Source: Stereum hirsutum FP-91666 SS1 (lineage: Eukaryota > Basidiomycota > Agaricomycetes > Russulales > Stereaceae). Taken from it: a DNA stretch of 64,000 bases. Position 1 is the stretch's first letter, and each line of letters opens with the position of its first letter. The stretch spans positions 1,095,575-1,159,574 of the forward strand of contig NW_006763140.1 of NCBI RefSeq assembly GCF_000264905.1, given 5' to 3'. Below are positions 50,401 through 61,600 of this stretch, in pieces. The notes under the pieces are model-generated. The model saw only the letters and a list, made by a program, of their open reading frames with translations. It ran no database searches and was not told the origin of the DNA. A program made the translations under genes and the position numbers.

Positions 50401-51337
50401 AGAGTGAGGACGTTGATGATTATGGCCTGAAGGGGCGGCGGCATGGGTTTGACGAACTCGGCGAAGTGTGAAGGCGGGTAATTGAGCACTTAAAAAAAGG
50501 ACAGATGATATTCATGAGCGATCACTCGACTCGTATATATGATTATGTGCGCTCACAGATCTCTGCCTCGCTCCATTCAACGTAGAAGTCCCACGCGACC
50601 AGCCCACGAACGGCGTTACCGCCGACCAAGCGGACGACTCTGGCCAAGCCCCACCTCAAGCACATCCCAAGCTCATGAGGACCAGCGAACCTAATCTCGT
50701 CGCGCCATGCAGTTTCTACGTCTCGGCCAGGAGAAGGTGAGCATGTTCGAATGAAGGCCTGGATGAGCCGTCGGACGCCGGGTGTGTTGATGTCGAGAGC
50801 GAGACTAGAGAAGATGAAAGGAGTGGTGAGGCCTCGAGTGCCAAGTTCGTCTGCGACAGCCTTCACAAGCCTGTCCGTCTCTTCCAGACCTAGAATGACA
50901 TGACGCTGGTAAGAAAGATAGCCGTAGTCGTGGTCGCGCTCGCGAACGGCGGCAGCGACCTCGCCGACGTCCAGACGAGTCGGAGGTTCGAGACTGAGTG
51001 CGAGAAAACTGCCGTCTGGGATCTGTGGGCCTTCGTCCTCGACTGCTGCGTTGCCCTTGCCTCGTGCGGTGGAGACGGTGCGCGACCTGGATTCCTTCTT
51101 CTTGTTGTCCTTCCTAGCAGATGGAAGAGAGACGCCCAAGGCTGATGTCCTGCTCGATATGCGGCCGAACTCGTCGTAGACGACGGCGTCGTCGTTCTGT
51201 GCTGGCTTTGGTGTTTTTGCTAGTGACGAAGTTGTGCGAGAGCGGGAGAATAGGCTGGGCATCGAGGTCGTCGACGAGAAGGAGAGTGGCCGTGTCTTCT
51301 TGCGCGACAGACTGAAGCGCTTTCCGGATTCGGCCAT
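47493..51337 (-). CDS. Msb1/Mug8-domain polarity protein
   Basis: A long soluble protein of about 1,200 residues. A basic Ser-rich start (MAESGKRFSLSRKKTRPLSF) precedes a RhoGAP-like helical domain: LGLEETDRLVKAVADELGTR, PFIFSSLALDINTPGVRRLI, VVRLVGGNAVRGLVAWDFYV, and across an intron LNYPPSHFAEFVKPMPPPLQ and LSPLFGPLVFGLGPAALPFH. This is the Msb1/Mug8 pattern. A middle part contains GWDTNPVMGSEEVIEEAFVD and LVRLRDYYSVHDV. The C-terminal 400 residues are disordered, with DDDDDDDEDD (a GTC repeat near 48009) and a final VEEEEEEEA. Yeast Msb1 acts with Cdc42/Rho1 in bud growth. The start at 51337 was preferred over a longer in-frame extension to 51643 because the upstream part is not conserved-looking. 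Confidence 0.82.
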
Positions 51338-53301
51338 GGCGTCTCTACCCGCGGACACAATCCGACCGTCGTCTTCGAGCGTCTTTGTACTCACCTTCCC
51401 ACACGTCGCTAGCAACATCTTCACGTCCACAGAATCGAAGGTCGCCCGAGGTGTCTTCCAAGTGATCAGACAGACGTCGACTCGCCCCGTCTTGCATTCC
51501 TCGCTATAAGTACCCCCGACGAGACATGCCACGGCGAATACTAACAACTTTAATTCGCGCCTGGCGACGACAGCAGAATGCACGGACGTCCCTATCCAGG
51601 AAACAATGGACCGTCTTCTGCCTTCAATGTATATAATCTGCATTCATCGTGCAGTGACACAAAGAATGGGCGATAAATCCCCATCAGACGTCTCTGAGCT
51701 CACTAATAATTTCGTCGAGGCACTTTCACACTCTCAGCTCACATATGGCTCCCGCGACGCCAACCCAGGCAGGATACCCTGCCCAACTTATCTATGGCAC
51801 TCAGCACTAGCCCACATCGCCGTCCGTCAATTTTAGGAACCTGCCCCATCATGCGATCACAGCTCCCGATGGATGCAAAGAGGAAATCGCCCACACATCC
51901 TTGCGGCTTTTGTGCTTCTTCAGCCGCAGAGAATCATCTATCGAGCGTTCGAGCGCAGAGTCTTCTCGAGGCTTCAATACTTCAGTTCAGGATCCACACT
52001 CCGGCACCCCCGAGGAACTTAAATACGTTATCGCCCTTCTCTCTTATGGTCGTTCTCTGTCATGCATCCCGTTCTCGTCTTTTCACGGCTCGATAGCGAA
52101 GCTTGTTGTCTTTCCTTTCTTCCTCTCAAGGCCTCCATCTTTCGCCTACGCTGTTCGGATCCACGGGAGCCAGGAGCCCAAACACTTTCCTTGATAGCTC
52201 TGAATGACGTCGCTGGATTCCGCGTAACATGCCTCCAAATGCTTGCTACCGAACATCACAAACGTTCATGTCCATGTAACGGCCTTAGAAAGGACACGCC
52301 AGCGGATTCAGAGAGTCCAAATGCTGAACGGGACTGAAGTGAGTACGTTACGACTGGCCCCGTCAAGGCGGAGCGTTCACTGATTAGCGCTGTAGGATGC
52401 GGTTTGGGTGGAGGCCAACTCAGGCTGGCGTAGTCTGTCCACTTCGTCTCTGCGCCCTTCCATTCCAAAAGGCGTTCATCCTATCCAAATTTCATTTTGA
52501 TTTCGTCGACCTTGCAATGGCACGATACCCCTGAACGAGAGCGATTTCTCTACCAGCTGTAACACCATCGAGGCTACTCACGCCGTCGGGCACCAACGAA
52601 TCTCGCTTGACCGTCCATGAATAGTTTGACGGCTTCTCTACCTCCATCCTTGTCCTCCCAGATAAGTGGCAAGGACCGAGACCTTTGAGCTTCGTAAGGG
52701 TTCGACGCTTTTCTCGTCCGAGGCTCGAGCTATATCGGGCATACAGCGAGCATTGCTCCCCGCTTCTTATGTAGTATGCATGTTCCTTTCGCCGTGGCTG
52801 ACTGACTATATGAGCTGTCGACACGGCTCCAGGAAGCTGTTTCAGTACGCTCGAAGTCCGCCGCTTTATGTACGGTGTTCTGGGAGAAACGATATACTTA
52901 ATGACGCAACGGTGCACTTAGCGTTCTGCACGCTACTCCTCCATTCACAGCTCTATCAAGCTACGCACTTCTTCGATGCTTCGATGGATGTCTAAGACAC
53001 CGGAATATCTTCCATTTTCTGAATCTCGCGATGAGGCCTGACGATATACACACGATCCATGTTCCTAGCCGGAACCCTCCCCCTTGAAGCTTGACAGCCG
53101 TCCCCACTCGCCACCGGATCACGAAAATCCACTCGCATTCGCCGTCTATGTTGTATTCGAGTTTCAACAAGTCTTTAGGCTGTACGTTGTGCGAATTAAA
53201 AGCTCGTGACAAAATATGATACACTATAGTTTTGGTGGTGTCGTACCCATCACCTCAACGGTACCCGACGAACTAGACGGTACCCGGCGATCTGTGGACG
53301 C
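51338..53301. other. Intergenic region (2 kb)
   Basis: It lies between the Msb1-like start and the cyclophilin stop, both minus strand. Open frames such as 51606-51836, 51794-52096 (+) and 52492-52917 (-) show no recognisable domain. A tandem-like run of short similar phrases (GGTACCCGACG, GACGGTACCCGGCG, GACGGTGCCCGACG) occurs at about 53260-53320, straddling the cyclophilin stop. Confidence 0.45.
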
Positions 53302-54187
53302 CTAGACGGTGCCCGACGACGTGATCGTCACCTTTGCCTTCGGTCTTCCAGAGTCGGTCCCGACGGCCTCGACGGCCTTGACGATATCCAACCCCTCGAC
53401 GACCTCACCGAACACGACGTGCTTGCCGTCTAGCCAGGACGTGACGACGGTGGTGATGAAGAACTAGAAGTGGAAGTGGGAGTCAGAGATGATAAGATGT
53501 GTTGCGTGGACGAGTGAGATGCGAGAGTTGGAAGGAGGGGAATGGAGATATAAGACGGAGACGCACTTGAGAGCCGTTGGTGTTCTTTCCGGCGTTGGCC
53601 ATAGAGAGGAGACCGGGCTTGGTATGCTTCAACACAAAGTTCTCATCTAAACAGACGCACAATACATCATGAATCATCAGCACGTGAACACGATGAACAA
53701 AAATAAACCATTATATATATACACACCCTTGAACTTCTCGCCATAAATCGACTTTCCGCCCGTGCCGTTATGGTTCGTGAAGTCGCCACCCTGGAGCATG
53801 AACTGTCCGACCCACCATCGTCACTTCCTGATCCCCAAGGTGCACACGCGGAGAAAGAAATCGGACGTACGTTGGGAATGATACGGTGGAAGCCACTTCC
53901 CGCATATCCAAACCCGTGCTGCCCAGTCGCCAATTCCCTGAAGTTCTTCGCAGTCCTCGGGACTACATCATCATAGAGCTTGAACACTATCCTGCCCGAG
54001 GGCTTCGAGTCAATCGCGATATCGAACTACGCGTATCAACACCCCATCTCGTCAGCTTCCCGCACCACACAACGCGTGCTAGCGTCGAGTACTCACGAAT
54101 ACGTTAGACCTGTCATAATCAACATTCGATACGTGCATCAGTAACAGTGCGAAAAGAATAAGATAACAACGAGCAGAGAGGTTACAT
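53302..54187 (-). CDS. Cyclophilin (peptidyl-prolyl cis-trans isomerase)
   Basis: A single-domain cyclophilin A-type enzyme that catalyses proline isomerisation. The spliced protein starts [20 protein letters not shown] and contains the active-site blocks [25 protein letters not shown] and [22 protein letters not shown]. The loop [20 protein letters not shown] follows, and it ends [10 protein letters not shown] at TAG 53302-53304. All catalytic residues (FHRIIP, QGGDFT, SMANAG, FFIT, W of WLDGKHVVF) are present. There is no targeting signal, so it is likely cytosolic. Exons are tiny at the 5' end: exon 2 is 13 nt (54097-54109). The start codon is split: AT at 54187-54186 and G at 54109, separated by intron 54110-54185. 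Without that intron no in-frame ATG gives the conserved N-terminus. Confidence 0.93.
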
Positions 54188-54946
54188 GGGTGTTTTTGCT
54201 GCTGATGCTGAGGTGGCGAAGCGACGAAGGAAGGAAGCCATTCGTTTTGTGGAGAGTCTCTGGTGGACCGTGGACGTCAACGCGCGTAACTTTTTGCCAA
54301 CGCGCAACAGAGCTCACGCTTTACGTCACGCTTTCCGCCACACGGCTCCCCGTCGTGGGCCACAACGCAGCGCGTTTGACTCTCGCCCCCGTTTGCAGAC
54401 TTGCAGTAAAGGTTGACATTAGGAGGTACAAAGTAGGCGTAAGAAAGAATCGTAACATTTGATTCAGAGTGATGATACCAGTTCATCACGCGAGAGATCA
54501 AGAAGTGCTCGTATGAGAGTCCGGAGTATGAGGGGCGCCACCTGCTGCAACGTACAAGAAAAAGGTCGTCGATGGAGGGAGGTGCGTATATGAAATGCGG
54601 CATAGGGTCATACGGTTATAGCATAGGGGCTCATAACGAGTTGAGAGACGTATATGTTGGCCATCTCGACATGGAGATGAATGATCGGAAGATGAGAAAC
54701 ACAAAGAAAGAGCGGCAATTGGGGGGCGTGGATGAATGGGGAGACAATGATCAACGCGAAAATAAGGGGACTATGGATAATGCGGGAGAAGATCATATTT
54801 GATGGGCAGAATGTCTACAGTTCGTTCTGGCGACGAAGCGGGTGGCAAGGATGTTCGCACTGTGAGAGCCCAAGGTAAATTTAGCTTTGGCCTATGAACC
54901 GTAATAATGGCGAAGAGCTACGCACAGATTCGTGAAGAGAAGTTGA
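54188..54946. other. Intergenic region between cyclophilin start and DUF262 gene stop
   Basis: It contains the cyclophilin promoter, including the untranslated start of exon 1, and the 3' UTR of the DUF262 gene. Plus-strand frames at 54186-54462 and 54572-54802 have no domain. Nothing else is seen. Confidence 0.5.
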
Positions 54947-57900
54947 TCAAGCAGGCAACGGCCTGTCAGTTCTTTCCTTCTTCGTACTGGCCCAGCCATT
55001 ATCGGATCGACCGGTGTCGGCATCGCGTTCTCGAGACCTGTACGACCCTCTGCCATAATCAGGGCTCCTCCGGCGGTCATTGCGTCCTCTATCCTCATCC
55101 CAGCGCCTCGTATCCCCTCGTCCACGGCCACGATACCCACGTCGGTCTCCATAATCACGATCACGATCCTTCCTCAAATCAATCGGGTCATTCCTGCTGC
55201 CTCCCCATCCACGCCCGCGATCAGCATCATATCCACGGCCTCTGTCCTCGTAGTCCCTCCGGCCACGAGTCGGACTGCTCGACGGGTTAGAAGCGGAGAA
55301 ATCAGAACGATCTCTACGAGAATCGTTGAATCGTGACCTCGAGGACGGCGAGCGCGGTGCCGGAGACAACCGGTCTCGACGCTCTCGAGGCCCCGATGGG
55401 TAGGGGCGGCGGTCACGGTCACGGTCAGAGATGCTGCGTTGTCTTGCGGGAGGGATGATGTCTTGCACGGAGTCGGGGTCCTGTTTGATGCGGATGGCCG
55501 GTGCGGAAGCGGATTGCTGAATTGTCGAGTGCGAAGGGCGAGGAGGGAGAGAAGTCGAGGAGCCATTGATGTTGTTACCTTGATAGCTAGCCGATTGAGG
55601 GTCGCGAAGGTCGCACGACCTTTCCTGTGAATCTGTGCGATAATGCTCGTTCGTTCCTTGATAAGATTGACCGGGAATTTGTATGCCATTGGCAAGTCCC
55701 GCAGCCGTCATAAGGCTCGTTAAAGCCTCTGCTGTAAGGGATGGCGGCTGTCCCGGTACTTGATTTAGAATTCCGTTCGGCTGGGAAATATGAGGGACCG
55801 ATGCAGATTGGAAAGGCTGTTGAATGTGCTGCACAGGTGGTGGTGGCTTGGATTGTGTCTGTGGGGGCATATGTGTAGGTGGATGAGAGAATGACGGGGA
55901 CTGCGAAACCGGTGTGATTGGAGAGTGCCTCGGCGTGTCGGAAACACCTTTCGCTGCCCGAATCGCAGCGAGCCTGTCCGTCTTGACAGGGAAAAAGCTG
56001 AACACCTCCGTATCCGGCTCAGCCTTTATTCTCACGGCAGCAGGTTGAGGTCCAAATTGTCCTGGGTCCGAAGCATTGGGCATTGACTGGGATTGACCGA
56101 GGCTGGCAAAAGTTGGTGTGGTTGGTGTCCGAGTAGGTGTCGCGGCCGGAGTTGCGGATTGAGGAGCGTGTGCAGATGAACCCTGCGACATTTTTGGACT
56201 TGGTCGCGAAAGTGACGGGGGAAGGTTTGTATCCACGGGAGGAGGCATGGCTCGAGAGTTGGGTTTGGGAACAGTCGAACTCACGTTGGCCTGCGCGGGC
56301 ACTGTAGGTGATGGCAGTGTCACAGTGCTTGACTTCGAGACCCTAGGTATTTTCGGGTATTTCTTCGCAGGGACCTTCGGTGCATGTTCTTCGGGTTCAA
56401 CAACTTCCTGCGCTTTCGCAGGTGTTTTGCGCGCTCGTGAAGCGGTAGTAGTCCGTGTTGTAGAGGTTTTGGGTTTGGCGAGCGGTACCTCCTCTTCATC
56501 GTCGCTGGCCTCCACGGGCCGCTTTCTCTTACCTGTTGCTTTCTTGACGGGTGGAGCTACGGGGCGAGGAACGAGAGCCTTGATGGCCATCTTTTCAGTC
56601 TTCGAGGCCTTCTTGAACTTCAATGTTGGTATTTCTTCGTTGATGAACTTGAACATGACTTGCGCAACGCGCTTGTTCGTGCGGATGTCCTTTTCCTTGC
56701 CCCGAATATCTGCTCTCATGGCCTCGACGGCGAGCGATAGCTGCGTCAATGATAGGGTCTGGCGGTGAACATATATGAGGAGCCCTATCATGATGAATTC
56801 GACCGGTGATATGCGCTGCGGAGTCTGGAATGGTGCATTGTATCGGCTGTCCTTTGTGAGTAGGAGATAAAGTTGGAACGTGTCCAACACATCGGAGCGC
56901 AGCTTCTTTGGGACAGCGAGTGTTTGTGTGAGCCATTTGTCGAGCCCGGGTGAAACGGGCACTGCAAATGCTGGGTGCCTGTCGATAACGAACACAACTG
57001 CTGCGATTCCTTGGAAATCCCGTCCGCGCGATTGACCCCAGTCGAGAGCATCGCCAAAACCGTCCTCTTCTCCAAGGATTTGAGTTTCAATTTCCCGGAT
57101 GAAAGTCGGCCAAGGGCCTGTGATTGCTGCCATCCGCTCTATTTAAAGAAAAAGTTCTCAGTGATGAATAGTATGAGGTCCGCGATGCAGCAATGGCAAA
57201 CCTGCAGGAGTAAGAGCTACGCCGAGTTGTACCCGCTTGAAACGCATATATTTAGCCAAAGTGGAAATGGTAGCACATATGAGGATATTTACGGACCTGG
57301 AAGATCTCACGTTCTTGGTCTCCCGTGAGATCGTGATATTCCATACATACAATCTGTTTGTTGGCGAACTGGCTGGCGGTCGATGCGGGGAGAAGTGTCC
57401 GTTTACCGGAGCCGATTGACTTGTACCAATACCTCGCACCAGACAATCTGTGTAGCTGAATGCTTAGCCACAAAAGCCTGGCCCATGATATGAATGACTT
57501 ACCCATCCTTGTCTGCAGATTTGACGCATAAAGTATGAGCGTTTCTGAACAAGACCAGGAAGGGGCAGTTACTTACGAGGGATCTAAAGGAATAACATAG
57601 TCGTGAGTTACATTTGAAAAGCTCTTCGCTCGTAAAAACACTCACCAGCCCATCCATAAACCTAGTGAAGTCAGCGAGCTATAAACAGTGAAGGTCTATG
57701 GGATACGCACCGTTGAATTGAAGTCAGCCTCTGCTTTCCGTCAATGCACACACGTTCCTCGGTGCCATCATCTGAATTCTTGACGGCTATCATGCAGGAA
57801 TCCTATCAGTGATCAACCATCATCGCGCTCTTGTGGGAAGTACCTTCTACGCACCAAAGATCACGGGCGGTATATAGTAATTCCCTTGATGAAAAGAAGT

Positions 57901-58349
57901 TCAGCAAAGCCGCATAGACGCGCCGTGGAATGAATACTTACGGAAGATCGAGTCCACCAGGCCAATCTGCTTCTCCTCCTTCCAGACCACATCTGTTATA
58001 TCCCTCAGCATGCAGTTCTCGTGAGACAGGGGGAACACAAGGCGTACCGCGTTGATAGTCAGGATCTAGGTTGATCGTTCCCTCCACGATTTGCTCTAAA
58101 TGGAGGGTTCAAATGAGCGGGCAGCGGCTAGAAGCGTTGCGAAGGGGTCAAGGACTGACCATGCAGAGACCTCGCTGTGTACTGCGCGGTTCGAGGAGGT
58201 CGAAGAGCTCCAGTGATAGTGTAGCCGCTTTTATCCTGGAGTTTCTTGGTCTTTGTTTTCCTTTTTGTCAATTGTGCCAGTGGCACGTACTCATCCTCAG
58301 ATGAGCTCGTGAGATCTGAGAGGTCGGAGTCACCAAAGTCAAAGGACAT
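54947..58349 (-). CDS. DUF262 (GmrSD N-terminal type) protein with RS/RG-rich tail
   Basis: An acidic Ser-rich start ([20 protein letters not shown]) and a basic KTKTKK patch precede a DUF262/ParB-like domain at about residues 64-200. Its motifs are [49 protein letters not shown] (the family DGQQR motif) and [19 protein letters not shown] helical region follows ([20 protein letters not shown]), then NLS-like [20 protein letters not shown]. The last 450 residues are disordered: Pro/Gln-rich, then Arg/Ser/Asp/Gly repeats ([35 protein letters not shown]). DUF262 proteins are best known as GmrSD-like restriction enzymes in prokaryotes; the HNH-type second domain is not seen here. The tail suggests a nuclear RNA-associated protein. 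Assembly requires exons of 16, 7 and 10 nt. Function is unknown. Confidence 0.85.
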
Positions 58350-58630
58350 GGCTTGTAGTCGAGGGTCCCGAGTGGGGGAAGGGGGAAAGAGAAGTGGAGG
58401 GGGTCCTATCGATGCGAGCTGTTTATATAGCCAACAGGTGTAGGCCTTTCAAGGGAGGACTGAGTTGGCAGACAAAAAAAGGGCCGGCACTCTGGCACTG
58501 GCGGTGTGGCAACGAGGCAAGCGCATTTATTGTCGTCACGTGTGTGTCGCGGGCCACAAACACGCCGTCACGCGGTCAGCCGCGCCAAAATGAGCGTGTC
58601 TGCTCAGACGCGTCTTCCTCACCAACCACG
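58350..58630. promoter_or_regulatory. Divergent promoter of the DUF262 gene and SMC2
   Basis: Only 281 nt lie between the two opposite start codons, so the genes probably share control elements. The SMC2 ATG is preceded by GTCTTCCTCACCAACCACG. The interval contains the motif-like ACGCGTC near 58608, resembling the MluI cell-cycle box core (ACGCGT) used by MBF in yeast. Confidence 0.5.
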
Positions 58631-61600
58631 ATGCGCATCGAAGAGCTCGTTCTCGACGGCTTCAAGTCCTACCCCGTTCGAACTGTAATCACCGGATGGG
58701 ACTCTTCGTTCAATGCTATCACCGGCCTCAATGGCTCGGGCAAGTCTAACATCCTCGACGCTATATGCTTCGTTTTGGGAATCACGAACATGACCTCGGT
58801 GCGTGACAATATCACGGTCAATATTGTCCGAGCACTAAACGCGTCTACTGACCCTTTGTCTACATAGATGCGAGCACAGAACCAACAGGATCTCATATAC
58901 AAACGTGGCCAAGCTGGAGTGACAAGAGCTAGCGTTACCATCGTCTTCGACAACTCGGACAAAGCTGCAAGTCCCCCTGGCTTTCAAGAATATCCCCAGA
59001 TAACGGTGACCCGTCAGGTACGTATGCATTTTTGTTTTGCGTCAATGTGTGATTTTTACGACACGCCGACGCGTTGAATTGAGGGAGAGGCGCAGTCCAC
59101 ACCCTGTCGGTTTGACGACAAGCCCTGAACCTCGATCATTCTGCATATATATGCGCCTCTTCTGGATCGTGACTTTCTCTGATCTCTGATCATCTAGATT
59201 GCCCTTCCTAACCTCTCGAAGTACCTTCTCAATGGCCACAAGACTCAGCAGCAAACCGTCCAATCACTTTTCCAGAGCGTGCAGCTCAACATCAACAATC
59301 CGAACTTTCTCATCATGCAAGGGCGAATCACCAAGGTTAGGCTACGCGTCAGAATGTACCACATTTCGCATACTGACCCGCCCGTAGGTCCTCAACATGC
59401 GGCCACCTGAGATTCTCGGAATGGTCGAAGAAGCTGCCGGTACCCGCATGTTCGAGGAACGAAAGGAGAAAGCGATCAAGACAATGGCCAAGAAGGAGAA
59501 ACGCGTCGAAGAGATCACTTCCCTGCTAAACGAGGAGATCATACCCAAGCTTGACAAGCTACGACAGGAGAAACGTCAATTCTTGCAGTGGCAGAAAGCG
59601 TGCACAGAGCTCGAAAACATCGGACGCAAACTTCGGGCATGGGAATGGACGGACGCTAACGAACGAGTAGAGCGCAAGGAAGTCGAGATCGAACAGAAGA
59701 AGGAAGAGGCGGTGAAGGTGAAGAAGGACAAGGTGAAGATTCTGAAGGAGGTCGAGGCCGCAGAGAAGGACGCGAAGGAAGTCCAGGCGCAGAGAGATAG
59801 GGAGATGAAAAAGGGCGGAAAGTTAAAGAAGATGGAGGAAGAAGTAGCCGCGCTCGACAAGGAGTTAACGAAGATGCGAACTCAGGTCGAGCTTCAGGAG
59901 AAGAGCATCACAGAGGAGGAAGGCAAGGCAGTTGACGCGCGTGATGCTTTGAAGCTGGTCCGTCCGATCATACTGTCTGATCGCTTACTTCTCACTGACA
60001 TTGCGTGCAGCTTGAGGACGAGATGGCTCACAAAAAAGCCGAGGTCGAGAAACTTACGGCCGCTCATGCGAAGGTCAAGGAGCAGCACAAGACGGCCGAG
60101 GATTCCCTTGCAAGCGCGGAGGATCTACTTCAAACGTTGCTCACCGGTCTTACTACGGGTGGTACGAAGAACACTGGCGGTGGATACATGGGACAGCTCG
60201 CTGATGCGAAGGCTCGCTTGAGCCAGGCGGCGACAGAGGAGGAGCAGAACCGTGTCAAGTTGGGGATGAGGCAAAAGGAACTCAAGGATTTGGAGGCACG
60301 GTGGAAGACCGTCGAGAGAGAAGCCGGAGAAGCGACGCGTAATCTGGACGCAATGAAGGTCGACGTAGAGAAATGCCGCAAGAAGTTGGCGGAATGTGGC
60401 TGGACTGCAGAGAAGGAGCAGGAGCGGGAGACTGCCATCAGGACGGCCAAGGCGCAGATCGACTCGCTCACGGAGGTACGTTTCCTGTCTTTTAACCTAT
60501 ACCACTCTCTTATGCTGGTCATGTCTAGGAACGCGATCTTGCGAAACAACGCCTCTCGCAGCTGGACTTCAACTATTCCCTTCCTTATCCAAATTTCGAC
60601 ACCTCCAAGGTCAAGGGCCTCGTGGCCTCTCTGATCTCCTTGGACCCCAAGGATTACAACAAGGCGACTGCTCTCGAGATCGCCGCTGGCGGGAGGCTCT
60701 ACAACGTCATCGTCGCGGATGAGAATGTCAGCAAGGATCTGATCAACAAAGGCCAGCTCAGGAAGCGTGTCACCATTCTTCCTCTGAACAAGATCGACGG
60801 CCATGTTGTCCCCATCATGGTGGGTTTCATTACTCCTTTATCGCAGTCCTAAAAACGCTAGCTCACATCGGACGCCCTCAGAAAGTCAATGCTGCGAAAT
60901 CCGCACGGCCTGGAAAGACCAACCTTGCCCTCGAACTCGTCGGCTACGACGCCGAACTCGAGAACGCCATGAAGTTCGTCTTCGGCGGTACCATCGTCTG
61001 CGAAGATGCCGAATCAGCGAAATACGTCACTTTCAGTGTTGGTGGTATCCGTTCCGTGACCCACGCAGGGGATGTCTATGACCCCTCTGGAACGTTAAGT
61101 GGGGGAGCTGCGCCTAGTGGCAGCGGCATCCTTGTTCGTGCCCAGGACCTTCAGGCGGTCGAAAGGAAGTTGAAGGTAGCAAGAAGTCAGTATGACAATC
61201 TTCAGCGTGAGGAGCAACGCTTGAGCAACGTGCGCGATGCATGGCGGCAGCTGTCGAGAGACCTGGAGATCAAGGAGCATCAGCTCAAGCTCTTGGAAGA
61301 ACAACTCGGCGGCAGCAATGCAAACAGGGTACGTCTTTTTGAACGGTCATACCGAAAGCTATAATATTCTTATGTGGGGTATCTTCAGATCAAGTCGCAG
61401 ATTGAGGAGCTGAAGACCACGATTGCCGAGATCCAGGCGGCACTCGCTGCTGCCCAGGAGAAACAGAAGGCAGCGAAGGCAGAATGCAAGAAACTCGAAA
61501 AAGACATGGAGGAGTTCAAGAACAACAAGGAGGGCAAGACCGAAGAACTCAAGGTTAGCTAACCTAGAACTCATGCGCTTTCTCGATAAGTGCGACTAAC

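Noticed and set aside
54186..54462. Plus-strand frames at the cyclophilin 5' end
   Set aside because: They overlap the cyclophilin first exon and promoter and show no domain.
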